Shown in pieces: positions 25,498 to 38,424 of a DNA stretch of 64,000 bases. Under the pieces are notes generated by a model, which saw only the letters and a list, made by a program, of their open reading frames with translations, had not been told where the DNA came from and did no database searches. Made by a program: the position numbers and the translations under genes. The DNA is taken from contig CAJQUW010003035.1 of assembly GCA_907163375.1 (NCBI GenBank), forward strand, positions 186,001 through 250,000, read 5' to 3'. Numbering within the stretch: position 1 is the first letter of the stretch; each line of letters opens with the position of its first letter. This DNA is from Prostheceraeus crozeri. Its lineage: Eukaryota > Platyhelminthes > Polycladida > Euryleptidae.

Positions 25498-26313
25498 AAT
25501 CGTTTTTCACAATCATGTTAACTGAATAAGCTGATGTACATCATAACAACTTTCATCGAATTCATTGTGTTGCAGTTTGTTTATGTCAATTTCTGGCCAG
25601 GGTCATAGTTGCATTGTCAATTTGATAGTGTTCAGAGGATTTATAGATAATCCAAGGCCGAAACATCATTATCATTTCAGTTACTTTGATGCAAATTACA
25701 GCCTCTTCACACCTGTGCACAGGGCTTCAAGGAGTAGATTTAGACTGATGGGAACTGACCACAGGGCCTGTGTTGATCCCCCAGAAGGCTGAAGTTGATT
25801 CGTCAACACCTCTGCAAAAGTATCTGGACAATCTAGTGAAACATGTCCTGAGTAGCTTTATCCCAAGGATTTTGCTGGCGCATATCCTGCGTGGACACAG
25901 GCCTCATGAAAATAATACATACCGGTATGCGTTAACTGAAAACAATACTCTAGATATACTGCTCTATTAGAAAATTTATATTTCATTTGGATAAACAAAG
26001 TAACTGCCACAAACACATTGATAGGTTAGCAAGCAGGCCTAATCATAATATAGGTACGTAAAGAAATAGGCCTACCGGTACTTAATTCTTGACTTAATTT
26101 CTCCGAAAGTAATGAGCTATCTCTGAATGATTATTAATTGAGAGATGATTCTGTACATGATACAAAGATTTCAAAGAATAACCGCATTAGCATGATCTAA
26201 AATAACGTTCTGAATAGAACATTGGTTGGTCATTTGTAAATGAGACTCCGGGGAGGATGTTAAGTTCCAACATTTGAAATATCAAAGAGGAAATTATAAG
26301 GATCAATCTCACA
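25498..26313. other. 5' flank of the membrane-protein gene, gene-free
   Basis: No gene or clear promoter motif could be identified between the membrane-protein gene and the piggyBac end at 26318. Confidence 0.4.
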
Positions 26314-26879
26314 TTAACCCTAGAACGTACAATGAGGTCATTTTGACTCATTTGAGAATTTAAATGTCTACAGAACATCAAATCCTCATTTTTTTCATAT
26401 GAAACTCACTGACATTTCATGATATGCTCTCAATTATAAATGATAAAATTTTAAGCTCCCAATATCATCTATGAAAGGAATTCCAGAAAGTTTACTTACT
26501 TTGGACAATGAGGTCATTTTGACTCAAACTGACATTTTCTAATTTTACGTTTAAAATTTCATCGAAAATCAGCTGATGCCCAGCCTAGACTGAAAAATAA
26601 GATATCTATACATTATTCTATGTCCCTAAGCACTGATTGGATGACTGGCGCTGATTGGATGACAGTCAACCTTGGAGGCACGATCCACCTGCCAGTTTTC
26701 GAATATCTGGGTAAATCCAGATTAGATTACACTTTTTTTGTCGCAAGGGGTTTGAGTATTAGAATTTTGAAATTTTGCCCTAAAAATGTCTGTGACATCA
26801 TAAGAAACTAAATTGGCATAGTGACAACCACAAGAAGTTCATGTGGCCATATACATCAGACTCGAAGAAAAAATGAAGC

Positions 26880-26914
26880 GTCCCTCAAGTTACACCAGGC
26901 GTCCCTCAAGTTAC
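26880..26914 (+). repeat. Left pair of GTCCCTCAAGTTAC repeats
   Basis: Two direct copies of the 14-mer lie at 26880-26893 and 26901-26914, each preceded by GC. They sit about 170 bp inside the left end of the nested transposon. Confidence 0.9.
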
Positions 26915-29726
26915 AATGTTCAATTTATTTTGCTCAGGTACCTTATTTTCGTAGAAGCTTAATCAAGATAACATCAACAGTTATTTACATAAAAGGTTGC
27001 AGTTCTAGCACTTATTTCTGTTTGGAGGTCAGCCCACTAAATGCATAATGGTGATTTTTCGAATTTATCTGAGTTATCTGGAGCTAGCATTTTTGGAATT
27101 TGTGTTTACCTTGAAGGCAGTAATTGCTCTGCTCAGTGTTTCCTGTGATTTAGTGTTTACTTCTATGTAGAACTGTAGAACTATGATACCCAAATGGGTT
27201 CTATCTTTTTTAAATGGCCAGCATAAAAAATACAGCTTTATGGGCACTGCATGATTTGCATTTATTCACAGGCCTATCGCAGGACTACAAGTTTTTTTGA
27301 AGAAAAATAAAGCAGCGATCCTGTATTCATTCGCGAATATCAATGTCAGCGAACACTTTTATCCCTCTTCTATCAATAGTTGGATCATCTAACTTTCTCA
27401 CAATTTCCCAGGGAGATATCACGGAACAATCAGTTACAAGAGAATCGACGAATTCATTAAATAGTCCTCTAAACGTGTATTGCTTCAAAAAACGAACACG
27501 AAAATCCCCATTCTCAAATCTGCTGGTAATCTGAGCCGCGAAATGTTTTTTCCTGTTGTCACCCGTTTCGAGACCAACAAGTATCCAATCATCGGATTTG
27601 AAAGGGACTGCAACCACAGGAGATGAGCTTGTGGACAATTCAGAACACGTTGTGAGATCACTTCCATTTGTTTTGTCAAACGTGTCAAGTCCACCACTGC
27701 TGCAATTATTTGCGTAATTACTGGTAAATGTCCTTGGATTGAAGCAACCACAAGAGGATTTGCAGTGGCAAGCCAAGTCTCTAATATTTGAGCCGACCAT
27801 TTTAGGTAATGACATTTCGAAATACCTAAAATTTTGAATTTCATGCTTATGACATCGAAAAGCGTTTTTGAAAGCATGAAAATATAGGCAGGCCTAAAGA
27901 AGCAATTTCTAGCGTGACACACGGGGGAAAATGAAAATGACGTGTATAGGCCTATGGCCTATCTCGTGATGCATTCATGATGTCAAAATAATGAATAAAA
28001 ATTCTAGAATAAGCATAGGCCCTAGATCAAATGTGATTTTATGCATAAAATCTACCAAGCTCTCAATTTTTCTTCTTTATATCAAGTTCAAGCAATTATC
28101 ATTATGAGACCTCTACAGCAGAATGATTTTTTCAATAGGCCTGGTCAATGTTTGCAGTCAGAAGCTATAGGAAGAGGCTTGATAATGTAGCTTTAGGCCT
28201 ACTGAATGAGCAAGACTAGAAGGCAACAACAGTTCATTTCTATTCATGTCGCTCTCCATAGATAGGCTACATGTAGGCCACGGTCGGTAAAAATGCAGCG
28301 AATCCTGCAGTTGAATTTTGATCGTCAATCATCAGAGTGAGCACTCATATCTACACAAAAAGTGACATGATAAAATATAAAATAACTCACCCTTCATGTC
28401 AGGCAAGTTTGATTTCCAATATATCTTTCTGTCGATTTCCTCTTTGGACACAGTGGTTATCAAAATATCCACATTTTTTGTCAAATCGCATAAATCTCCC
28501 AGGTTATCAATAAACTCTCCACTCGAAACATGTGAATCCCATGTTCGTTTCAAAACAGCGCCGACACCATCCGCTGCGCATTTACCGTGCCCACTCTCAC
28601 TGAAATACCATTCTAGAGAATCGATATGCAAAAAATCGCAAAGTCGAGCAAGAAGCTGAACAGTAAAACGGTTACGGTACTGTGAACTAGGGCTATCAGA
28701 GAAGATGATCAATTTCTTTACATATGTCCTGTCAATCAAATCGAGAGCTTTGTGAATATGTGTCACCACTGCTTCGGCTGTTTTCCGCCTGTCCGTACTT
28801 AATGTCGCAAAACATTTCGGTTCCTCATTTTGTGCATAATACTCCTTGGTGAATAGTAATTTGCTAATTGTAGCCGAAGTGTGCCGATTGGACTTCATTC
28901 CCAAATTTCATTGTGTAACTTTCACTGAAATCCACCAGCAAACAGATTTCATCTGTTGACATCATTTGCTTCGCTAGCCTCATTTCATGATATTGGTTAG
29001 TGAAGGAGAATTGGTGATATGCATACATTTCCATCGCAGTTTCATACTTCAGAGCTAGCTTCTGGACAGAATCAGTGAGTTGAACACGCTTGGTGACTGC
29101 TACCGAGACTTCTCTGTCTTTGATTCGCTGCCATTGGACATAAGGAATTGTTGACAACGATGACAAAAATGACCCATCTTCCTCCCACTCCTTGATTGAC
29201 ATTCTGGACACAGGCGCGAACAGTACAACTCTGAATAAGGCGAACATACAATTTGTCGAAGATTTTCAGACATACTTGATGACTTTAGAACTTTGATATT
29301 TCGTAATGCCTGGAGGAGCAATCGAGGATTTTCACATTTTATGCACATGCATAACTGTTTGTCAGAAAGCTTGGGCTTCACAACTTGTTTTGGCTTCAAT
29401 GAAAAGAACAAGGACCGAGAAATCTTTTCTGTTGAATTTTCGGACATATATTTCATGTGCAGGTCACTGATAGAAAACAGCAGATACCTCTTCTGAAAAG
29501 AATGTCCACGAATCCTAATAAACTCTTTCTTCCCTGATGCAAGTCTGGAATTATCATCACGACAATAGAAGGAAATGACTGAGTAACGAATTGGATTTGA
29601 CCGAGCAATGTTGATGGTAGCATTATTTATGGTCCTGCAATCTGTCTGTAGCAAAGTGTTTAAATATATCAAGTGTGGAAACTCCCCATTACTCCAATGT
29701 ATTTTTAGTGGCGACAAATCCGCCAT

Positions 29727-32700
29727 CTTTTTTCGCCAAGATAATTTTCAGATATTTATATTCATCAATTTCAAGAAGTCACTGTGGCTAAAATATTTGG
29801 TGACAACTTCATTTTTCTAGTGATTCCTACATAAAATTTACTGCTTTATTCATTTTTCACATCAATTTTGATGTTGAAGGTATCATTTCTGAATGGCATG
29901 GCTTTACAGATGAAACGGCGGAGAAATTGTGTCATTTGGCTCTCAGATATTGTTTATCTACATATTGAAGATGCATCTAATACAAATATTTCCTGGAATG
30001 AGAAGAAAGGAATAATGGCTCGCTATTTTAGCAACATTTTTGTGCTTTAGATGGTTCTTTAACGTTTCATCTGCCAGTGAAGATCAACTCCTCTTGGTTG
30101 ACGCACGTGACTCTTGCGCTTGTCATAAAACAGCCCGTCATGCTCTTATTTTACTGATATCTGTGTTCATACATTGGGTGCACCAGTTGCAGGAAATTCC
30201 ATCATCTTCATGATAATTGAGCGAGATGTTCCCACACAAATCACTCTACGCTTTCACTGTTGTGACGTCACGCCTAGTCGCTGTCTGATTGCTTTATTAA
30301 CTAAGGAAGCAGACAGACAGTCGCTACTGTGACTGTTCACAAGGCGCATGATGTTCTAAATTTTGCTGTTCAGTGAATCATTATGATCTGTGCGTGAAAT
30401 GGCGTCTGGTAAGTTGATGTTAATGATAGTTAATTGAATCAACTCAAGGTTTTGCAACACGAGTATAGTCACTACATCTGATGCAGTTGATATCACCCAT
30501 CCACAGTTATACATTTCATTTAGCAATAGTATATAAAATTTTTAAGTGGCAACTCAGTGATGGTTAACTACGTAGTCCACACAACCTCGTTCATGATGAT
30601 GTTCAAGGTTGACAAACACTCTGTCTAATGGTCGATCTTGTAAAAAGAAGTTTGACACAATCAACTGGATCAGTAAGTCGGTCAAATTTTTGGCATATAA
30701 TGAAACTATCTGTAAACACGGTAAGTGCATATATAAGGTGCAATAATTTCCTCCATGACCATTTTGACTGGGCAACAAGGTCAATTTCGCACTACTGATC
30801 CGATTCAACCCAGTTTACCGCATCATGAATGTTATACGAAAACCTTCTTCCAAGTTACTATGTTTAATAACGAATACCGTTAAATAACAATTTTAGTAGG
30901 CCTATTAGAGAAAGAGTAGTGGAAGCTGAGAGAGTCTTTTTGTGAGAGTACTTTCGAAAAAAAGAAAATTAGCGGTTCTTTAATTCAATTAGCAAAATTG
31001 AAATTAATTTTTAGTTGCTAACAAGGCTTGATTTGATCCGATATCAAAAGACGTAAGATTATTCGCACGCAATGTTGCGTGTAAATAACCAGACAACTGA
31101 GGCCAAGTTATTCCCACGTAAAAGTGGGTACCAGCAGTCATGACTCTACAGTGAGGTTTTCAGACGCAATAATTCGTCGAAATGGTAACTGTCTTTGCTG
31201 AGCGGTTATATTTTTGCATGATCACTTCAAATATTCTGCATAATTTATTTAGGCATTCATCGTTAGAATTAAACAATTGCTTCTTAGAAGTGGTTGTCTA
31301 CTGAACACGTTGCCAAAGTTTCATAGTATCAATCTTTTTAGCATATACATGTAATGATATACTGAATCTGTCTTGTTGACAATTCGTAGTCGTTGCTCGT
31401 CCGCGATTTCCACATGATCATCATTAATCTTCAGTAATTGTACAGTTTTTGATTTGATGTAAATCAACATGTTTGAGAACAGTGGTAGGCATATCAGAAG
31501 GTACAAATTGATGCACTTGTTTAATCTCTAGGAGTAGGTATATTCAAAATGTTAAAGCGGGCATTGATTCATTTGCTTAATTATTCGGATGAAGCTTTTT
31601 TGACATACGGTAAACTAGGGCGAATCAGTCATTGTTGGTAAGAAATCTGTTTATTTGCTCAATGATAGCCACTATGACATGATGACCTATGTCAGTGGTA
31701 GGCAACCAATTTGTGGTAGTGATGACTTACAGATCTAGTTGATTACATCACAATCGGTTGCACTGTATCGGCCGTTAGATGAATCGAATACCTACAAACT
31801 TGTATTGTGATGAGTCTGACACATTTGTTGCAATATTTTTTATTTAAGCCTTTAACAGAAGCTTAATAATCAAATTTTGATCAATTTAGAAAAGTTGTTC
31901 AACCGAAATTTATATTTGTTATGATTTGAAAATGTCCAAAATAACTACGCTACGTTTATTTTATGATATTAGCTACATAAAAACATGCTTTTTTTATGGA
32001 TGTGCGTTGCATTCACTTGCTCGCACCGAAAATTTTAGAAGTCATGCTGAAGCAATTATTAGTAGGCCTGTAGGTGAAATATAATTTGTTAAAATAAAGA
32101 TAGCCTACATAGTCGCAAGAGGAGCAACAGCGGGGTATTCACAGCGAAATAATATAAATTCTGAGAGATTTTGCTGCTAAAAATAATTTGTCATGAACTT
32201 GAATGCCCAGTAAATTTCCGTCATGAAAAAATGCTATTCATGTCTATTACTTTCTTGGAGTATTGAAATATAATTGAAATATTGCATTAGGAAGTTACTT
32301 TTGATCAGCCCTATATATGTGCATTTTTGTCAACATCGTGAAGCAGTATGAGGCAATCAGTATTCCGTAGTCTATACTGCTCTTTGAAATGCTTAATACC
32401 GATGTCAGATGAACATGTACGGTGGAATTAATTGATAATTATTCGCAACGTCTAGACATAAACTTGAATGAGCAGCACTCGAAATTGCAAAAGTGAAACG
32501 TTTTGTGGCTTATTCTATAGCTTTATAATACAAATTTCGGTTGAAAGCCTTTTGTGAATTGATGCAGCCTATGATGTTCCAACCGATGAAATCAAATCTG
32601 CGTCATAAATGCTTTCATCTGCATCTGAATGTTTCGTGTTGCTTTCCTTTTTCTGTTGTGAATATAATTTTACTTTTCAGTGATTTGCCGAAAGCCGAGG

Positions 32701-34555
32701 AACTATTGTATTAATTGCTCAATATACTCGAATGCAATTAATACAAAGTATCTGCAGCTTAAGGCTGGAGCGTCATTCATCATTTTTCATTATTTTCATC
32801 ACTAACAAAAACAGTCATTTACGTGATACATCAATAATTTAGTGACAACATTTCAGAATTTGACTATTTCTTCATAATTTTTTATCTCAACATGGATAAT
32901 CAAATACTGCTATTGATCATAGAAGGAAATACAAGGGAATACTCTGATGTAAGAAGAAAATGAGATGTTAGGATGTCAATAAAAAAATATTAAATTTCAC
33001 ATAGGATACTTTCATAATCAAATGAAAAAATTAGGACTAAAATAGTATATAAGGTCCATCATGTTTCCAACATACATTCATGAATGGAAATCTAAAACTG
33101 ATCAATGAATGTATGTACAGCTGGGTATCAATAAGAAAATGAAGTATTTCTAGATTCGATACAAAGATTTTCAGATGTTCAGTGGGCAAAAGTTTGTAAA
33201 CACGTTCATACACAGTACATGAATGCAATCATACACTAATCCCAAAAATGTGTGTCACCTTTTGAATTGCTTTCTAATGTTAATAGGTGACATCGTTATA
33301 AAATTGCCAATTTGAATATATCTATGAAAACATTGAATACTCTATATGGCATGAAAAAGTTAGTCATTGAATTGAAATATATTTCTATGAATGCTATAAG
33401 ATCCACAGGTATCAGAAAGCTTTGATTTTGAAGCCAATTGTACTCAAGCATGCTTACACGATCAAATAATGAAGACAGTACAAATGAAAAATAAAATTGA
33501 AAGAGAAAAATGATGGGAACTAAAGAAAAGATGGCTTATAGTAAAGGCTTTTGGCTTTTCAGTAATGAGGATGTCAATATCAGAATTTGTTTAACATCTC
33601 ACTTTTAGCAAACGAATAATTTTAGGATAGAGAGAGCGATACACAAAGTGATATTTAGTGAATAAAAAATGCTCTACTGATAGTAAAGAAATCCAACGCA
33701 CGCAGCAACCGCCCACTGCTTAGGCTCTATCTTCCGAATATCAAAACTTTATCCGCAGTAGAGTTACTAATTATCTGGAATGAGCGATTGTCTTCTGCAG
33801 CGGTCTACAACAGTCTGCACAATGTTAGGTCGGTATGAGGAAACGGAGACCATTCGTTGCGAGAACAAGAGAAAGATTGGTTGTGAAAAATTGCGAGTGG
33901 AGAGAAATTTGGAGGAAGGTGATATTTGCGAACGAGAGAAAATTTCGGAGATTGAGGAATGACAGGCGGATTCAAGTCCATAAGAACGCATGAGCGAATG
34001 AAAGCTGAGAACTCCAGATAGGGCATACAAAGTATAGGAAACAGTTCAATAGATGTTTTTACGAACTATTTTCAACATTTTATAATCCTTTGAAAATATC
34101 AGCATTTATCATTAGGTTTATTGCTTTTCTTAACTTACGCAATAGAAACATTTATTACAGTATGATAAGAGGTTTGCTTGGTTATACAAAAGATAACACA
34201 CATTTTTGGGATAAGTGTAAGTCCCCCTTAAATCGTATAGAGTGGATTGTAGTCGTTCATTAAGTACCTTAATAATCAATTAATTTCTATGCCAAATCGA
34301 ATCTAGCATTTTAACCATAGAAATGGATCTTCATCTCATGTTTTTGTCTTCCAGATGTCTACGGATAATTATGTAATTTTTCACTACTTCATAGTTTTGA
34401 CATAGCTATTCAGTCCCTTCCATTCAATATTTCAATACTATTCTGTTATCAATTGAGATATCAAATAAAACTGCTTATAAGAGCTGGCGAAAAAGTAATA
34501 TCATAGCTGTCGCCACAAATCAACCATTGATTCCATACTTCCCTTATATACTTAC
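29727..34555 (-). other. Large intron of the nested transposase gene
   Basis: Between the donor at 34555 and the acceptor at about 29646 there is no supported gene. It contains inverted repeat Y (34271-34433) and a 31-base segment near 34500-34530 shared with 4808-4838. Unlisted insertions could explain its length. Open frames here, such as 30554-30808, are featureless. Confidence 0.5.
34271..34433 (-). repeat. Dispersed repeat Y, copy 2
   Basis: The complement of this stretch matches 9843-10000, for example GAATAGCTATGTCAAAACTA. It lies within the large intron of the nested transposase gene. Confidence 0.65.
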
Positions 34556-35730
34556 TTTGGTCTGTAGCAACTCTCTCAGATGACTCTTGGCACCAAGAAA
34601 CTTTCTACTGACGTCTTTTAGCGTGCTGGCTAATTTTCTGCGTATTTGGTACTTTCTCTTTATTGACTTTATCAGGGCTAGGTGAACATTTATCATCAAC
34701 TTTACTTTTTTTGAAGATTTCATGGCAATTTCTGATGAGGCATTTGGACCATCGTGATACAAAGGTAGGCCCACACTTCCACCTTGGGCTTTCAATCTCT
34801 CAATTCTCTTTTGAAATTTGCGCACTTGCTTTTGCAGTGCAATGTTTCTGTAATTTAGGAGTTTGACCTTTTCCCTCCTCTTTTTTATTTCTCGTTTTCT
34901 TGCTGCACGCCTCTTTGAATCACTGGCAGATCAGCAGAAGACGAACATGGAGATGATACTCTTGAATTTGTTGCGCTCACAGATTCTGGTTCATTTTGTA
35001 GAGATTGGTTTTTAGTTGCTCTGTACTCATTCATGTATAGTTTTCTTTTTCTTGCAAGAAGACGTTTCTGCCTAGGATCACCGTTTTCCTTGCATTTGTG
35101 ATAAGATCTTAGTGCTTGCTCCCTCACCTTCATCAAACGTTCTCCGCCATTTTTCTTTAACTTTTCTCGGTATCTCCTCTTTCTCTTAAGCATCTTTTGT
35201 CTATCAGGGGCCATTTTGCAGAATACAGCCACTGTCGTTGTCGACCTAGCATGAACTGATGATTTCGTGAAGCAGCAAAAATCTCTTTGTCTGAGAGCCG
35301 TCCAATCACAGCTATTGCTTGTACGACGATTCGATGACGTACACACGTCGATAGCTTTTTACTTCGGAGTTCTATGTGATGCGCAGGATGTGTTTATTGT
35401 AGTCAAAGAATTTGTTTGAAAAGTGGTGACATCTTCGAAACGGAAAAATTTCTAAATGGACCTTATCAGTGGTGACATATTTTAGCAAACCCTGATCATT
35501 CACAAAAGGAGGACTCCGTTCGTGTTGCGAAAGGTCTCTCAAACTAGCAAAAATTCAAGATAAATTTAGAGAATTATGTCTAAATGTTCGATAGCTCCCA
35601 TCACTCTACAAAGTCAATTGTGATCGCAAAATGTGCAGAATTCAACTCACAATGCCCAAAAACTCACGAGACTAATAAAAAACACAATATATGGCTGATT
35701 TTGCTGAGGTGCTAACATAGATAGAAATGC

Positions 35731-36094
35731 GTAACTTGAGGGACGTCCCTCAAGTTACAATCTGTGCGTTTCTTCAATCTCTATCAAAGTGCAATGACAA
35801 TTGAGAGGAACTGAATGAATAATTTAGCAGATAGCTCATTGCCATTTCCTGACATACACTTGACAGAGTTCAAACTTTTTCCAGTTGTCCGGGAACTGGT
35901 GTCCCTCAAGTTACGAATTTGTGGTGTCAAATATCCTTCATTTTACCTTAAATTCATTCTCAACATTCATTCATGAGCAATGAGGCCGATTTTCTTGCGT
36001 TCCTTGCTTCATGATCATATAATAGTTTACCACAAGTAACTACTTCCATCAATATGCAGCTGCATCTTATAAAGCAAGGCGTCCCTCAAGTTAC
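35731..36094. repeat. Right cluster of GTCCCTCAAGTTAC repeats
   Basis: One inverted copy (35731-35744) abuts a direct copy (35745-35758), giving a perfect 28-bp palindrome. Two more direct copies lie at 35901-35914 and 36081-36094. Together with the left pair they bracket the transposase gene, as expected of subterminal transposase-binding sites. The binding role is inference. Confidence 0.9.
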
Positions 36095-36815
36095 AAATTG
36101 CGCGAGTTTTTTAGCTACTATTTCCATGCGACAGCATCATAATCAATTCTGTTACCGTAGGTGAAGAGACTTTCAACTCCAATCGAATTTTTCTTTCAAT
36201 TTCACTTCATGGCAAAGCTAAATGCGAGAAAAGCAATCAATTACAGAAATACTTCTGTACTCTGCCAGTCTGTCCAAGATCGCAACTTACTTCATGCGAC
36301 AAGGCATTTTCGGACTTTTTTTAAACCTTTACATCTCTGTGCACCAGTTATGATAAAATTACTTTTAATTTTCTACGTGACCAAGTCCTATGGATCATAT
36401 GAGTCACGATAGAGAGCAAATCGGATTAAATACTATTGAACTTCACTCGACTAGGCAATGGGACAGAATTTTATTAAAAAGTGTAATCTATTCTAGATTT
36501 ACCCATCTGCAGATTAGATGTGTGCGTTCTTCGGAAATTTAGCCTCAACACGACACGAACACTAACACGAACTTCATCGTGAGCTTCTAACACGAAAAGC
36601 ACGAACTTTTTACATTATTATAGGTAAGAATGACACATGAACAAACTTTCTATTACAAGTTACTAGTAAATTTCTAGATTTTCATACTGGTATAGCTATA
36701 TTGTCTTGTGCGATGGATATAAAGAGACTGACGCTCAGAAGTGTATTTTGTCAGCAAGGAAGAAGTAGGTATTTACAGGTTAGTGGCACGGTCATTGTCT
36801 ACGTATCACTGACGT

Positions 36816-37950
36816 TTGTTTCAACGCTTCAAGACAATTTTGCGAGTTTTACGCTTTGATGATAAATCTACCCGGAACGCACTCTACAGAAATGACAAGT
36901 TCGCCTCTGTGAGGGAAGTGTTTACTCTCTTTCAAGATGCCATAGCTCGCCTTTATCGGCCTCATGAATGCATAACGGTTGACGAACAACTCTTCCCATC
37001 AAGAAACAGATGCCCATTCTTGCAATATATGCCGCAGAAACCTTCAAAATTTGGAATAATATTCTGGATTGCTGCCGATTCCTCCACACATTTCGTACTT
37101 TCTGTGAATCCATATCTCGGAAAAGAGAATGAGGTGAGGAAAGGCTCTTTTGGTGAGTCGGTGGTTCTCAAACTAACCGAAGATTACAGAAATAGCGGAT
37201 GCACGGTGGTTACAGATAACTTTTTTACGTCTCTCAAACTGGCTCGCACTTTGCGTGCTAGAGGTATGACGCTTTTGGGGACTATCAGATCGCATCGAGC
37301 GGAAATACCAAAAAAGAACTAACTGAAGGTGATCGTCCTCTCTATTCGATCCTTGTTTGCTTTTCATGAAAACAAAGATGCCGTGTTGGTTGGTGAGTTA
37401 CGTTGCTAAAAGGAAGAAAGTGGTTGTTCACTTGTCTTCGAACAATTTTCGTGATACAGTCGACCAATCACCGAAAAGAAAGCCTCACATCATCTTGGAT
37501 TATAATAAATTCAAAGTAGGCGTGGACACGGTAGATCAAATGTTACGTCACTTCACGACCAAAATGGTGTCGAGACGGTGGCCGCTTGGAGTGTTTTCCA
37601 ATATCTTGGACATTGCCGCTTTAAATGCTTTCATTTTATGGCGTGAGATCAGCTCTGAACCTAAAACGCGATTCCAATTCATTTACGAATTGATCAGAAA
37701 GTTGATCTCAAGGCACCAACAAGAACGCGCTGAAGCTTCCTCTTTACACACTGCAGTTCGCCATGCGTTGTGTGCGGTAGATCGTGACAACTTTCAATGG
37801 CGAGATTCGTGCAAAAGAGCAAACTGCCAAATGTGTGACTCCTCAAATCAAAGCAGAACATCGAACAAGTGTGACATTTGCCAAAAATGGGTTTGTGGAA
37901 AGCACGTCTCTCGCACGATTCATCTCTGCTCAAACTGTGTTTCTGATTGA
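36816..37950 (+). pseudogene. piggyBac transposase, catalytic core and C-terminal zinc domain
   Basis: Two frames carry the protein. The first (36816-37322) begins inside the gene (FQRFKTILRVLRFDD) and contains the first catalytic aspartate in ITVDEQLFPSR (residue 56 of the frame). The second aspartate is in VVTDNFFTS (residue 134). The second frame (37357-37950) has the third aspartate in VGVDTVDQM (about residue 57) and ends with a cysteine-rich domain. That domain has eight cysteines and two histidines from CKRANCQMC to HLCSNC, the zinc-binding tail that contacts piggyBac ends. Two or more small frameshifts lie between about 37318 and 37395. The N-terminal third (with the TN-x-YA region) is not visible upstream, where the 9.8-kb element was inserted. 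The gene therefore cannot make a functional enzyme. The family call is firm because the DDD motifs, C-terminal zinc domain, TTAA and CCCTAG ends all agree. Confidence 0.93.
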
Positions 37951-38424
37951 CAAGTTTTCGTAAATACTACATGAAGAAAATATGTATGATCCCGTATTCT
38001 GAAACCAGAGTATAATGAAATATTTTTATGATTATAATAACATTCTTGGAACAATTGATTTTTTTATTTTGCAAAAGGGAAATTTTTTCCATCATTATTT
38101 TAGATGTACTGACATTCTATACCAAATGTACATGTACAATGTACATGTAGGCCCTATTTCAAGTGATGAATCTTCAAACTACATGAACATAAAAGTAATT
38201 GAGAATTTCTTGAATACAGCATGATTAAGAAAAATTCCTGGTCTAATTAAATTAAAATAATCGAATTTTAATACTGGAAAAAAATGATGAGTCAAAATGA
38301 CCTCATTGTACAAAGTCGGCATAAAAACATTTTGTACGTCCTAGGGTTAAAGTATCACACAAAATGCATTTTATTAGCGCTTGGGGAAGACTTCTACGTT
38401 CACTTGCATTCATTTTGTACCGTC

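Larger units (their letters stand above)
27327..35214 (-). pseudogene. Transposase-like gene of nested element, multi-exon, decayed
   Basis: Read on the minus strand. Exon 1 (35214-34556) starts MAPDRQKMLKRKRRYREKLK and is very basic, then turns into a predicted coiled coil after a frame change near 34900. It ends at AAA|GTAAGT. A 4.9-kb intron follows, and exon 2 starts after CTACAG at 29645. Exon 2 (29645-28391) encodes SFYCRDDNSR, a cysteine pair (CMCIKC), and DFSESYTMKFGNEVQSAHFG. It continues with FSDSPSSQYRNRF and a histidine-containing block SGHGKCAADGVGAVLKR. It ends at a GTGAGT donor. Exon 3 (about 27825-27327) has CHCKSSCGC and a short DWILVG domain. The DF-E-Y, SD-SQ-NR and HGK-DG-G-KR blocks recur in uncharacterised transposon proteins of invertebrates, and the acidic residues fit an RNase H-like transposase core. 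Frame changes near 34900, 29200 and 28890, plus a phase mismatch at the exon 2/3 junction, show it is inactive. Confidence 0.72.
26709..36504 (-). mobile_element. 9.8-kb transposon nested in piggyBac, 4-bp duplication
   Basis: The left end GGGTAAATCCAGATTAGATT (26709) and the right end (complement GGGTAAATCTAGAATAGATT, ending 36504) match at 27 of 29 positions, through the run ACACTTTTT. ATCT at 26705-26708 and 36505-36508 forms a 4-bp target duplication. The element carries a minus-strand multi-exon gene (27327-35214) with a transposase-like signature. Six copies of GTCCCTCAAGTTAC lie near its ends. A 4-bp duplication is known for the Sola superfamily, so that is the leading candidate, but the assignment is tentative. 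Confidence 0.88.
26318..38347 (+). mobile_element. piggyBac transposon split by a nested element
   Basis: TTAA (26314-26317) precedes CCCTAGAACGTACA at the left end, and the right end reads TGTACGTCCTAGGG before TTAA (38348-38351). Each end also carries the 19-bp block ATGAGGTCATTTTGACTCA. It directly abuts the terminal repeat on the left but is separated from it by about 26 bp on the right. The classical piggyBac element has the same asymmetric layout, with a short left spacer and a long right one. A partial third copy of the internal block lies at 26503-26526. The span is 12,030 bp, of which 9.8 kb is a second transposon; the remainder is about 2.2 kb, the normal piggyBac size. A frameshifted transposase lies at 36816-37950. 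Confidence 0.92.

Noticed and set aside
27485-27922. Alternative minus-strand frame over exon 3 of the nested transposase gene
   Set aside because: It is in phase with the exon 2 donor but lacks the cysteine cluster and DWILVG domain present in the overlapping frame, so it is taken as a shadow caused by a frame change.
26318-38347. Minus-strand gene as cargo carried by piggyBac
   Set aside because: The gene has its own inverted ends and a 4-bp ATCT duplication inside piggyBac, so it is a later nested insertion.
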